DNA from: Sipunculus nudus
Taxonomy: Eukaryota; Annelida; Sipuncula; Golfingiida; Sipunculidae
DNA length: 64,000 nucleotides
NCBI GenBank assembly: GCA_026874595.1
Contig: CM049318.1
Span: 23,039,456-23,103,455 of the forward strand
Reading direction: 5' to 3'
Position 1 is the first letter of the stretch. Every line of letters begins with the position of its first letter. Below are positions 25,718-38,479 of this stretch, in pieces. The notes under the pieces were generated by a model. It was not told where the DNA came from. It saw only the letters and a list, made by a program, of their open reading frames with translations, and did no database searches. A program made the position numbers and the translations under genes.

Positions 25718-26634
25718 GGTAAATGCCGGCCCTCTCAAGTAAGTGCCTTAGACGTTGACCAAAAAGGAGGCACAGTATTAACGTCTCAGTGGTAATTTCT
25801 ACGTCTGTTGCATCACCGGCCAACCAAATAGTTAATTAGTTTAACGGTACGAAAAGATATGTTACTGTAAGAGAGGAACGTCGATTCAGTGTCCTTCTTA
25901 TCATAACAAACACTCAATATTGACTGTGCAAATACCTCTATGGGAGTTGTAGTGTGCATGAACAGGGATTTTACCTTTGGCTGGAATTTCGTCCGCCTAA
26001 AATCATGTCTCTCCATATTTGTTTGCTCCAGCTCGTTATTTGACGTAGCATGTTGAGTTACACTCCTGAATTTTAGCATGTCTGCGCTTACACTGCCACT
26101 CTTATAATGTATACATAACAGGGTTTGCAAATTTCCTGGAAGATAGGTATTTCTTCCCTTCCCAGAGAAGAAATGAAAGTTTCCGGGAAAAAAGGATTTT
26201 TCTGGGAAGAAAAGAAAATTAGGGAGGAAACTCTGATTTTTTTTTGCCCACAGGTTCCCACAAGTTTTTCTTTATAATATATAACATAGTATATACGCAT
26301 ATATAACAGAGATCCACAGAATGATATATCACAGCTGTTCATTCTGCACACATTGTAAATCAATATTTACACTCAGATAGTTATGATTTTACAGAACACA
26401 GTCAATTCAATAGTCCAAAAAAGTATTTGTATTTGGCATACTATATTTGACCGTCCCGTGGTAACCGCCTCCATTGGTTTTTGCTTGCTTAAACTATAAC
26501 TTAGTGCTTCTGCAGAGTTCGATTCCAGTTTCGGATTACGTGACATGGCTCTTACCCGGTTATCCTGGTGTCAGCCAGGATTGGTGTAACACTCCTTCAG
26601 ATCCCGGATGTTTGTCATTCCCATTGCTGAGACA

Positions 26635-26826
26635 CAACACCAAGGAACCCCCAAAAGGCGCACTCGTTTGTGAGTGACACATGACTGTTGGCGTAGTCTC
26701 CCCATTAAACTTGCAGAGCGCTCACACTTGGTGGGGGCTGACCGTGAAATATCTCAGTGCCTCTGCTGAGATTCAAACTCATGATCTCCTTTGAGTCCTA
26801 ATCTCTACCCCTGAGCCACAGAAGCT
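26635..26826 (-). mobile_element. tRNA-derived SINE, copy 2
   Basis: The minus-strand head GCTTCTGTGGCTCAGGGGTA is a good A box; the B box is AGTTTGAATCTC at about 26,766-26,779. The body matches copy 1 (GTGAGCGCTCTGCAAG, AAACGAGTGCGCCTTTTGGG). The homologous unit may extend left to about 26,500. Confidence 0.72.
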
Positions 26827-26889
26827 AGTAATCCAGTAGTGAGTTGCTCACTTTGATAAGTTGGATGGAGTAGGTAAGCTACCAGAAGA

Positions 26890-27060
26890 CATGGCTTGAC
26901 TGCCAATTACTCAACCAAAACCAGCCCAATTGTACAAGCGAAACTCCACCCCTTGAGAGTAGGAACTCAAGTTGGGTTCATCCTAATTACTCATCTTAAG
27001 GCTGGCTCAACTGTAAAAGCCAAACTGAACCCCTGAAGGGTATGAACTCATGTTGTTGTT
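26890..27060. repeat. Short tandem satellite (about 75-80 bp period)
   Basis: Two adjacent diverged units share CTCAACTGTA/CCCAATTGTA, an AACCCCTGAAGGGTATGAACTCA-type segment and TTCATCCTAATTACTCA. A further partial unit lies at about 27,680-27,760 beyond the LINE relic, so the LINE appears to have landed in the array. Confidence 0.6.
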
Positions 27061-27239
27061 CATTCTTGATTTTTTCTTTCTTTATGTCTCAGGATTTTTT
27101 CTTTACCAGTTTGTTTATATATTGTCATTTTCATCACCGAAATCTCCCGAAACTTAGAATACAAACATTTACATGCATACAAGAGCAACACTTATTTTAT
27201 TTAACTTTTTGAAGTATCACAAATGTATCAACCCAAAGA

Positions 27240-27600
27240 TAACAATATACGTTTCCACTTTTGCAAATGTATTTCTGACTTTTTGTGTTTTTCGGCAACA
27301 TTACGTTTTAATCTTTCTAACCTAACCAAATATTTCATAAATATATGAATAGATGGCGGATTTATCTTATCACGATAGGAAAACAGAAAAAAACTTAAAA
27401 ATCAACAATAAAATATCTACAATGATCTTATTGGGGAAATTCTTATCACACCCCATATACTTTAAAGCTGGACTCAGCCGTGAAATATTAATTCCAGCAC
27501 TCTTTGCCCATGTTTTAAGCTGGTTATAAAAGATTTTACTCACATGACACTCGCAGAATATATGTACTATTGACTCATTCAATAAAACAATATGAACATC
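27240..27600 (-). mobile_element. C-terminal fragment of an L1/Tx1-like LINE
   Basis: The minus-strand frame has NESIVHIFCECHVSKIFYNQ, matching the Cys-His zinc-knuckle-like region that follows RT in L1/Tx1-type ORF2, then LKYMGCDKNFPNKIIVDILL and, after a frame change, a basic segment ending LQKWKRIL typical of the ORF2 end. No complete ORF. Confidence 0.6.
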
Positions 27601-28339
27601 TTTTACTCTCCATTATTCGCCAGTTGTACAGTTGTTCATTCTTAAAACTTAACTAAAAAAAACAGCTCAACTATACAAACAGAACAACATTCTTGAAGGC
27701 TATATACTCATATTGAGTTCATCCTAATCACTAAGCTGAAGACTATACACATCGAGCCCCATCATAAAATTACACACCTGTCACATCCACATTGTTTGTA
27801 TCCTTTATTTACTAAAGGGTATGAAAAACAATCTCTCTGATTCGCACTGATATGACAAGCTTAAACGTCTTTTGAAGAACGTGTGAATTACAGGTATGGT
27901 GTAACTCTATTTCTGCACTGGGAAGAAATGGTGGGAAGTAAGTATATCTTCCCCTTCCGGGAAGAAAATATTTCTTCTAATCCCTTCCCTCCCGGAAGAT
28001 TGTGCCAGACCTGATACATAACATGTATACTAAAATAACAATCCACCATTTGTGTTATTTTGTGATACTTTATTTATCGAAGAGATCTTACATGGTAAGG
28101 AACGGGTTTCTTGTATATGTAGGTGACATTTATTCTAGATCCAGGCTCTATGAAAATTATATAAGTGTTCAGCACTAGTGTGACCCTAATTACTCAGAAA
28201 TATTAGACAACTAATGGAAAGGAATGCGGTTATTGAAACATTCGGTTGAACTATATCGTCATTAATGTTACTTTGAAACTTAACGTGTTGGGGTGTTTGA
28301 CAGGGAACCTACCGACCTTCCCAATTTGTTTTACTCCAA

Positions 28340-30170
28340 TAAATACAGATATAATTATTCTCCATTTTATCAGAGGAAATAGGGAAGTTAGCAGCAGCTG
28401 CAAAACTTGTTAAAAAATAAAAGACGAAAACAAAAAACACATAAACACATAAACAAGCACAATTTTAATATGTTAAGATTCCTCAATGAAACCTCTACAG
28501 TTGCAAACAGCAAGGAGAAAGATTTTATACAAAATATTAACAAGGAGAAAAAGCGTTAACTTAATTGTGTAATTCTAGTATGATAATACAAATCATATGT
28601 AAGATGACCTACAAGGTTATGGAAATAAGCCATGTTATTAATTTTATTATGTTGTTTTTTTTTTGTTTGTTTTTTTTTGCTGCTTCAGAGTCAATCATTT
28701 ACTTCACAAACTCATTAATAACTGCGGTGACATAAGCCAAGTCCATTAAAGTGTTTCTGTATAAAGCACATGACTTCCTCCATTTTGTTTTTTCCATTCG
28801 CTGAAGCATTCGCCTCATACTGGATGTTTGTTTAAAGTATCTGAGCTTGTGGTCAGTGTATCCTGAATCAAAATATTTATACCGTACTAAGACGTATTAA
28901 CCAACCAATAAAAAGTTAACCAAATCTGCATATATTGGAATATCGGCATGAAATAGAACTTAACCTGTAGTCATACGTACATTTCGCTTTGAAGATCAAC
29001 TTTTCAAGCGCGACCAGCATGACCACAGTCTATGCTGACACTTTGACCTCAAGTGGCTTGTCTCCATGGGCAAACGGGTGCATTGTATCTTTTTTTTTCA
29101 GGAACACATGCATCTACCTGTTGATGATAAATAATGTAATTCTCAGATACTGAAACTGCACTTATAGATCTTTTGTCGCATAATAGGCGACCAGGTATGA
29201 TAACACGACAGTCAGTGATATCGTCCCAGTAACCCTCTAGAAATTTAATTACTATGCCTACCAGTTATTAGAATATCAGATGACCCATTTTGTAATAGTA
29301 TATGAAAACATGGATTTGAAATCAACACAAGAAAACGTCATGGACATCAATAAATTGGCCTGCTTCAGAATTAATGGTCGATCATCATATTCAATTGAGT
29401 GTGACTTAAAAGGCGTGATCTCAAACATGTGTCAGCGGAATCGCTCTATATTGTTGTTCAGTATAACGTGTAGATTAAAGGAACAATCAACATTTGTGAT
29501 CAAATCTTCGACGATTTATTCATTTTATTTACAGGAACGTAATTGGTCTTGCTGCAAATAATTCAAGAATGTACGAACATCAGGGGACATTTCTTCAAAA
29601 CTTTGATTTAAATTTTAGTGACATTGCATTATTCCATATTCCTTGCTTTTTTGAGTATATTTTTTTACCCCTGAAAATAAAATTGCATAGAAAACATTGC
29701 CCATTATATATTATATATCGAATATATGCATCTACTATTTGTATGCTTAACGCTACATAACTTCTTTGTTTCACGGGGTTTTCGATCAGGGTCCTTTTAA
29801 CAATACCATCAGAGATACCCGGGTGCGTAAATATTTCTTTAAATATATTCAAGTTGGGGTTTTAATATTATATATTTGTTCAGTGGAACATTAGGTAAAT
29901 AACATCATGCACTTAATTATTAATGCGAGTCTCTACTTCAGTTAAAATCTTACGCACATTTCTGAATGATTTAGATGTATTCTTATAAAGAAGAAAATAT
30001 TAAATATTAAAACCCACGATTCTATATCATGTTTCGCCCTTCTTTTTTCGACATTAATTAAGATAAAATGATAGTATCTTTATAACTGCCACTTATGCTA
30101 CTGGGATCAGTGTCCCGAAAATAACTGGTATGAACTCTTCGTGTATCTGTAAGTATCTGTCCAAAAACCA
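28340..30170 (-). pseudogene. Copy D: TM and C-terminal module remnant
   Basis: This block is a diverged duplicate of 56,840-58,565. Tail exon 28699-28862: GYTDHKLRYFKQTSSMRRM, then a stop after VTAVINEFVK. Hydrophobic-module exon near 28,985-29,100: ends LIFKAK before a preserved GT, but has an in-frame TAG. Middle exon near 29,350-29,545: DLITNVDCSFNLHVILNN and FEITPFKSHSIEYDD, with a TGA where copy G has Cys. TM exon near 30,020-30,151: IHEEFIPVIFGTLIPVA then TAA. No CTLD exon was found upstream. Clearly dead. Confidence 0.72.
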
Positions 30171-30179
30171 AATCACCAA

Positions 30180-33100
30180 ATAGGAAAATGTAAAATGCTG
30201 GGATACTTTTTTGTTAAAGATTGAAGCAGAACTCCGAGGGGCAAACACGGCAAAATTTACTTAGTTCATGCTTATATACTGCAGTGTTTTCAAGACAAAA
30301 CCAAGCATGGTGTATCTTCTTGAAAGAACACAGGGAGATTTAGGGGACTCTCTTATAATCGAGATGGAAGCGAGTATCAAGATGTCGTCTACGAATATGG
30401 TTGTCGCGGTTGTGGCAATAGCTTACATGAAGGCGTGAAATCTCTTACTACAACCAAGTAAATTGTTCCTCAACACATTTCCCTCAACTAAATTGTTTGA
30501 TGCACCATTCCGTTAGCCTTGCAATGAATCCGACATAGAAATCTAATTTGTCACTGTTATAGTTAAACGTGCCTTTATATGCCCAGGAACCTACCACAGT
30601 CCTTGTCAGTATAAAAACCACTATCCCATGCCAGCAATATTCAGTCTCAATAAAACTGTCAGTAGTGCTAGGCAAGCCTCAATGCTCACTACAATATATC
30701 TTTCATTTTTAGATGAATGTAAAAAAAATATTTCATATGCAGGGTAGACTTTGATTGTAAAACATTTGATAATAGCTTTGCCATATGGGACCTGTATGTC
30801 CGTTACACTACACTACCAAATGGTGTCCTTACATTGACACCTGGTCAGAAGCTTTCGTTATTGACATAGAGACACCAGGTGTCAGTGTATACAGTATATA
30901 CGTTTGTGCAGTCATTTGCGTTTCACATTCGAGAACGTCCTTACCCGTTTTATTCTTAGGCAACGTATTCAATATGTGCCTTAAATTCGATCCCAGGTTT
31001 TGACGCCATCTGAGACATGAGTATGTATGGTTGTTACTTAATGGGTTTACGCAATGGGCTAAAATGTAACCTTAGTAGGCCAAGCACGAAGGTTAGTCAT
31101 TTGTACCAATGTTTCCAACACACGTGTATTGATCTGATAAGCTCCCAAGAATAAGTGCCCCTTACACATTTACGAGAGATAACAAAGATAAGTTATTGCC
31201 ACTACTTTCTACCGTAGTAGTGATCTTTGCATTCCTTTAATTACTCCACTTAAACCGTGCATGTTGTAGCTTTATAAAAACAGACCAGGGTACATTGATT
31301 GCACCAAGAAATATATATGGCCAGTGTAATACACGTTACATACATGCCCTCAGCTATGGTTGCGTGGGAAAGCTATGGCAAGAGGGAATAAAAGAATTAC
31401 CTAAACCATGCATAAATGAAAGAGTCGAGTTAATGCAGTGCTGACAGAGTAACTAGCACTGGTATCCAGAGCGGCCAAATTAACTATGTATAAAACAAAA
31501 ACGCTTAAAAAAAGACACGCTTTCCATTGTGTCTACCCCGGCAGACCAAACGAAATGCCCTGGTCCATTAGGCTATGACGAACAATGTGAGGTTTTATGA
31601 GAGATAAACCCCGCTATGCTAAATTTTATACTTTATTACTTATGACCAAAAGGAGTTTGCTTGAACCCACATATGTTTAATTAAAAATTAGTTCTATTAA
31701 TAATTCGTTAAGATTATGCCATTCCGATGCCCGTTTTATCATACGAATAATTGTTTATTGATGAATTAGTTACCGTTATTAGAATGATAATATACTTCAA
31801 TATGAGTCTGATCTTTGGTACAATGGACCCCTTCACACAAATTGTTTGCTCTAGCTAAGCATCTGACTTACTCTGCTAAGCGATGTATCATAATGCCATA
31901 TATCTTTAATGCTTAAGTATATATCAAGCAGAAAATATATTAAATCTCTGAAATAACAACATTTAAATAGCTCTGTTTCAAGCAATTCCTCATCTCATTG
32001 TCAATCCTTCCTTAATTCGTCCTTACTAAATGCTAAGAAGCGACATTATGACGTAAATGTACCTTCGTATTCATCCGTGTCAAAACAGGACACTTCCATA
32101 GCATTTCAGTAAAAATGCGTGATACATTTTAGAACAGCATATGCATTAAAAAATCGGACATGGAAAAAGCAGACTGAACCGATAAGTTTTTGGGTGAATT
32201 ATGATATATAATCGAAAAAACATATATTGTTAATCATACAAGCGCGTGAAACCACTTGTTAAACATTTATAGTAGCATGGTAGACTAACAGTACGCCGTG
32301 AATCTACACCATGTGGTTTATCCTGTGCATGCAAAGGTAATGGGGATCAATATTTACTCTGCCTGCTATATATCACAACATGCAAAAGGACAGCTCCTAT
32401 CTCTATGTATAAAAGATACTCATCATTTTATTAATAATATGTGGCCTATATCGGTTTGATCACATACACACGTACTTTAGCGTATACAATCGTTATCCGA
32501 TGTGTAAAAACAAGCAGTCAGGTGCGATTAACACATGGACATCAGATGTATGGGTCTGTATGGTACTGGAAAATACTCATTTACATGTATCGTCTCTCAC
32601 TGAAGTACACAACTGGCTCAGACTAAGAACAGGGAAGAGGGGGGGGGGGGCTTAAATATGTTTTCGAGCAATTATGTCCTACATCAAGCATTTGCAATTT
32701 GATCGGATATATACTTTCATTGTACATAATGATCGGATATATACTTTCATTGTACATAGTTGATATTTCTATACTGACTAGCTAGATTATCTGGCTTAGT
32801 TTGATGGAATATGTGGCATAGTAGGCATAGTATAAAGGACGCCTACTTTATCAACTGTATCAGTAAAACATATTGCATAATTACTCAAAAAAGATTATAC
32901 CATCCGGTAAAACATACTACATGGTGGAAAAACAAAAGGATCTAAAAATTGTATAATTTTAATTTGGTTAAAATATGGCAAAGTTACAATAAGGTAATGG
33001 CATCACACCCGACGGTACATCTCTCAGGAGAAATACTAAACGTGGTGCTGTGGCCATATGGTTGTAGCATTTAGTTAATAAACCTGAGTTTCGAAGTTCA

Positions 33101-33560
33101 TATCAGGCTTTTCATATGGTCGATTTTTCGGAACCACAAAAATATATGTCTAAGCAATGCACCTTTCCCCCACCACCATCATCTCAAATGTTTAATTACT
33201 TATCTGGGTCCGTTATATTAACTTAAGGGTGGCCTTAACAGACGTAGTCTTTCAGTCAGGCTCCAGTATACCTGGTTTTATTAAAGAACCATAAAACTGG
33301 CCAATTATGCACAAAACCGAAGAGGACGAGATATGAAGTGCCCATGTACATAGAAGTATATCCGTGGCCTACACATTAATCTCAGCTTAGTGACCCCACT
33401 TATGATCAGTGCATGATGACACCACAGCATGACTCACATTAAAAATGTTAGGCCCCCCTTGGCAAATTAAAATTAAAATCCAAACAATTCATAGGCAATG
33501 GTTTTTAGAAATATCTTTTGTATTTACGAGGTTTTGTGTAATTCATATGATCATATAACA
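30180..33560. other. Intergenic region, partly paralogous to 38.5-39.3 kb
   Basis: No exon recognised. The part from about 31,440 to 31,880 aligns loosely with 38,580-39,060 (shared CTGGTATC-AG-CGG, CAAATTGTTTGCTCTAGC), evidence of another old duplication. An exact 30-base unit is repeated head to tail at 32,701-32,760 with one mismatch, and a G run lies near 32,640. Confidence 0.45.
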
Positions 33561-33562
33561 AG

Positions 33563-35935
33563 TGACCCATGGGTCATGACGCTCAGCTGACTGGGAAGAG
33601 ATTCGCAAAAGGAAATTTTATCATCTGAATGGTAGTATATACCCTTTCAACTGAAACATCAAACAGATTGACCAAAAGGCCAAGATTGATTCTGTATTTA
33701 TATATCTAAAAAAAAATAGAGAAAAATTACGTATACTTAAAAAAAAACACAGGTGGCTCCACCAGTCTGCAGAAACTAATAAAAACACTTAATGGTTAAT
33801 ATCAATGCAAAGATTCATGGTGATCTCTGCATTAGTTGTTCAGATACTTCAGCTTTTGTATCAAATTTTCCATTATTCTGAGGGATACCTCAGAGTCATA
33901 TATAGCTTGAAAGATATGGGTAACAGAGACCTAATTTCAGGTTTCCACATACACTTTTAATGGGCCTCCTTGCATAACAAGAATGAAGATTCTAGGTCCA
34001 GTTGTTCCAATTTGTGCCACGTTAACACATGACAGCATTCTTAAAGGTCTCAAAAATAGAGAAAAACATTTCGAAAAATTGAATAAAATATAGTTGGCAC
34101 CACCAGTCTGCAGTAACTGGTGAAACTCTCCATAATCAATATCCATGCAAAGAATCATGGTGATATCTGCATTAGTTGTTCAGATACTTCAGCTTTTGTA
34201 TCAAATTATCCATTATTCTGAGGAATACTTCAGGGGCCTATAGCTTGAAGGATATGGGAAACCGAGACCGTATTTCAGGTTTCCACTTTTCATGGGCCTC
34301 CTTGCATGACAAGAATGAAGATTCTAGGTCCAGTTGTTACGATTTGTACCCTGTTGACAGATAACCACATCTTTAAAGGTCTCCAAAATAGAGAAAAAAA
34401 TGTAAAAATTTGAAAAAAATAGAGGTGGCGCCACCAGTCTGCAGTAACTGATGGAACTCCTCATGATCAATATTTATGCCAAAAATCATGACCATCATTG
34501 TTTTAGTTATTTAAATACTGCAGTTTTTGTATCACATTTTTCATTATTCTTTGGGGTATTTTGAGCTATACAGCTTAAAGGATATGGTGAACAGAGACCT
34601 AATTTCAGGTTTCCAAGGAGACTTTTCATGGGTCTCCCTGTGTGTCAAGAATGAAGATTCTAGGTCCAGTTGTTATGATTGGTGCCCTGTTAACAGATGT
34701 TCATATCTTTAAAGGTCTCAAAAGTAGAGAAAAAATTCGTAAAAAGACCCGAACAAATACAGGTGGTGCCACCAGTCTGCAGAAACTGATGAAACACTCC
34801 ATGATCAATATCCATGCAAACAATTATGGTGATCTCTGCATTAGTTGTTCAGATACTTCAGCTTTTGTATCAAATTTTCCATTATTCTGAGCTGTAATTT
34901 GGAGTACCATAGCTCAAAGGATATGAGTAACAGAGACCTAATTTCAGGTTTCCATGGAGACTTTTCATGGGTCTCCCTGTGTGTCAATAATGAAGATTCT
35001 AGGTCCAGTCGTTACGATTTGTACCCTGTTAACAGATAACTACATCCTTAAAGGTCTCAAATATAGAGAAAAAAATTGTAAAAATTTGAAAAAATACAGG
35101 TGGTGCCACCAGTCTGCAGGAACTGAGGAACACCTCTTGATTAATATGCATGTAAAAAATTATGACCATCATTGTTGTAGCTAATGAGATACTGAAGTTT
35201 TTGTATGAAATTTTCCATTATTCTAGGGGGGGGGGGTAATTGGGAGCCCCACAGCTCAAAGGATATGGGTAACAGAGACCGTATTTCAGGTTTCCATTGA
35301 GACTTTTCATAGGTCTCTCACTGTGTCAAGAATGAAGATTCTAGGTCCAGTCTTTACGATTTGTGCCCTGTTAACATATGTTCACATTTTTAAAGGTCTC
35401 AAAAATAAAAAAAAAAAATTCGTAAAAAATAAAAAAATACAGGTGGCACCACCAGTATGCAGAAACTGATGAAACATCTCATGATCAATATATGCCAAAA
35501 ATCATGACAATCAGTGATGTAGTTAATGAGATATTGAAGTTTTTGTATGAAATTTTTGACAATTCAGGGGGGTACTTTGAGGCCCAATAGCTCGAAGGAT
35601 ATGGGTAACAGAGACCTTATTTCTGATTTCCATGGAGACTTTTCATAGGTCTCTCACCGTGTCAAGAATGAAGATTCTACGTCCAGTCTTTACGATTTCT
35701 GCCCTGTTAACAAATTTTCACATTTTTAAAGGTCTCAAAAATAGAGAAAAAAATTTGTAAAAAAATCGAAAAATACAGATGGCGCCACCAGTCTGCAGGA
35801 ACTGATTGAACATCTCATGATAAATATGCATGCCAAAAATCATGACCATCAGTGATGTAGTTAATGAGATATTCAAGTTATTGTATGAAATTTTTGACTA
35901 TTCTGTGGGGTACTTTGTCAAAAAGTCAGCTGAGC
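33563..35935. mobile_element. Helentron/helitron-like element with about seven tandem core units
   Basis: Left end: perfect 14-bp palindrome TGACCCATGGGTCA (33563-33576), then GCTCAGCTGACT (33581-33592). Right end: AGTCAGCTGAGC (35924-35935), its exact inverse complement. The core holds CACCAGTCTGCAG-type motifs at about 33761, 34102, 34433, 34771, 35108, 35451 and 35787, giving spacings of 331-343 bases. Each unit contains GGTAACAGAGACC, AAGAATGAAGATTCTA and TTTAAAGGTCTC. Subterminal inverted repeats around a tandem core fit helentron-associated elements; no replicase is present, so it is non-autonomous. Open frames here are repeat artefacts. Confidence 0.75.
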
Positions 35936-36399
35936 TAAAAATAAGCTATCGGTGTTAAATATTTGAATTGTCCTCAGTAATAAGGATATGTATTTTTTTA
36001 TGAGTCTCACGTTTAGGATGTCCCTCTACGCATCTGGATACCTTGCGTTCCTTCTTATGCTGATTTTGCTCTTTCTCTGTTGTGAACACGAATATTTAAA
36101 CTGCTATACCATAGAAAAATTAGATTAAATATTATGCACATAAACACTGAATCATAATACCGTGCTAGTAAGATAATACTAATACTATACATATAACGGG
36201 CATGTAAATATTTATTTGTAATTATAATGTAAGGCGATTTTTTTTTAAATCGTTGTCAAGTATTCTTCAAATATACATACTTACCCCATGGCATACTTTA
36301 CTAAAATAAAATATAGAAAAGCAATCAATCAATTATAGACACAAATGTTTATACAGTTTTTTTATAAGCCAGTAATATGACGGGAGTGTAATTGTATAC

Positions 36400-36830
36400 C
36401 CACTGTCCGTCCGTAAACTTTAAGTGTCGCCGCAATAACTTACCGGGGCTTCGATAGATTTTCATGAAACTCATAATAACTACATACCATCAGATTATCT
36501 CGCCTGAGTTCGATTATGGGCAACATCCATGCATAGTTGATAGGGTCACGGGTCAGTAGGCTACTTTTTGGTGTCGCCTCGATGACATACGAAGTAAAGA
36601 TTTTGATAAAACTGATCAGAAATGTTATTCGATAAAATATCTCGACTTAGATTGATCTCTGGCAGAATTCATGGATATTCAATGAGGTCAGAGGTCACCG
36701 CACCTTGGAGGCTCCTTGGTGACATACCAAAATCTTATAGACTTTCATGAAACCGATTAATCACATTTACCAAAAGTTTCTCACCTGAGTCTGAGTGTGT
36801 GCAGAGTATCATGTTCAGCCAGTAGCATGA
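36400..36830. repeat. Diverged tandem repeat, about 125-bp unit
   Basis: Three degenerate units share TTTCATGAAAC, ATTATCTCGCCTGAGT-like and GGTGTCGCCTCGATGACATAC-like blocks, each ending in a GGTCA- and GTGACATAC-type segment. No coding potential recognised. Confidence 0.5.
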
Positions 36831-36979
36831 AAAACCCAGCTAGAAAGAACACGTGTTTCATTTGATGTAAATTTCAAAGCAGTTTAGTAATTAGTAGGTA
36901 CCAACTGCATTCTTTGATGTTACTTTCTAAGTAGCATAAATTCTTCCGGACCGATATTGTATGACGGGTCTCCATAGTA

Positions 36980-37955
36980 ACTGTGTCTGGTATACGACAT
37001 CTTAACTGCGAACTTGCTTAGGGTAGCTTTCCCTCGAAATCGTCTCTGGGGGCGTGTCCGCGTTAGTTTGATGTGTAATGACAACGGACATCGTGGATGG
37101 AAGTGCTGATTGGCGGAGAGACTAGCGGGAGTTGTGACGTCAGGGGTCTCTTATGAGGCGTGAATCAAAGTACAACCGGAGAAGAGCCGGAGAGCTACGT
37201 GAGGGTTATGGTGCCTGAGGGTTTCAGCAGTCGACCTAGCTGGTCTGCTACGTTCTGTGTATACAAATAAATGATCGCGTATGTGTTTAGTCTACGTCTG
37301 GGGGAGGCCACATGGGTGATTCTCTGTAAAGCTCTTCAGAGACAGTGGTATTGTTTGCCGACAGACTGGCATTCTTGTGCTTAACGAGTGGTGCGTGCTT
37401 ACAGAAACAGGCAGGGGACTTTGTCCTGATGCTAAACTTTGATTTGCTGAATTTCGCTGCGAGAGGGCGTATCTTCGGTAACCTGAGACTCGAGGGCTCC
37501 AGTAAACTAAAGCTGTGAGAGTCGTTGAACTAGGGCTCTACAAGAACATTCAGTGTGCGACACGTGATTTATTGTCGGTGAACAGTTATACAGCTCTGAA
37601 AACAAGTTGTGTTCTGTGTCCATCTGTATTACGCTGGGATTAGACGGTGCTCCGTGTTTTACTGCGCCAGGGACTGGTGGAACGTCTAGATGTCACGTTA
37701 GAGCGAGGAGTCAAGTGACCCGGAACATTTAGAACAATGACTGTGCTATGCCGATTGAGTCATAGACTGTAAAATATTGTCATTTAATGCGTTTTTTATG
37801 TTGACCTCCTCTCGAGATCTGTACGTAACATATTATTTGTCATTATATTTTTTACATTACAACTGTCTTCGAGTCATTTTTGAGTGTGTTAATGTTTGGT
37901 CTGCCTGTTATTGTGACTGACTGAAAACAACCTGGAATTTAACATCCCCAGTGGT
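36980..37955. other. GC-richer, LTR-like block
   Basis: This stretch stands out from its AT-rich surroundings. It has TGACGTCAGG near 37,135, an AATAAA near 37,267 and an end reading GAATTTAACA followed by a TGGTGGCCA-containing segment that could be a primer-binding site. No second copy or pol was found next to it, so a solo or partial LTR is only a guess; a 5' exon or promoter of an unseen gene is the alternative. Confidence 0.25.
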
Positions 37956-38479
37956 GGCCAAAGAGATCACCAGATAGACGACGGGCGTTTTATGCACGTT
38001 TGCGATGATCTTGTTATATATTGTCAAGGGGCATTCGTTATATCGATGCTTCCAGGAAAAAAATCATTAACAGACCAAAAAATACACAGAGAGCAACGCG
38101 TTACTTTTCACCAACTCCACAGGTTTTGCCTCTCTAGCAATAGATCTGGACCATCGAAAAATGTCTTTTGATTTCCTAACCTCCTAAAGATTCAACATAA
38201 TTTGATGTTACGTTAACTGATGTTAAAGTTTAATTCCTAAAAAATAATATTTTGTTTCTTTTTTTTTGTGTCAAAACCCGTTAAAACATTGCAACAACTG
38301 TAATGTAGAATGTTGTTTCTAAATTTGCTGACAGGTAAATCAAGGGTAAAGTATAATTTCTCTCTTTTACTTGACATATGAATACAAATTCCTATTCCAG
38401 TCTACCATTTTAGTCACACTTAGAGTGAAAGAACCTTTCATAGAACATGCACATCTTGATAGATATCAACATTTACAAA

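Noticed and set aside
33937-35184. A run of 60-80 codon open frames on both strands
   Set aside because: They are the same ~338-bp repeat unit translated; peptides recur with the period and show no domain.
33560-35940. Regularly spaced repeats resembling a CRISPR array
   Set aside because: Whole ~338-bp units are repeated with no short-repeat/unique-spacer pattern, and the DNA is eukaryotic.
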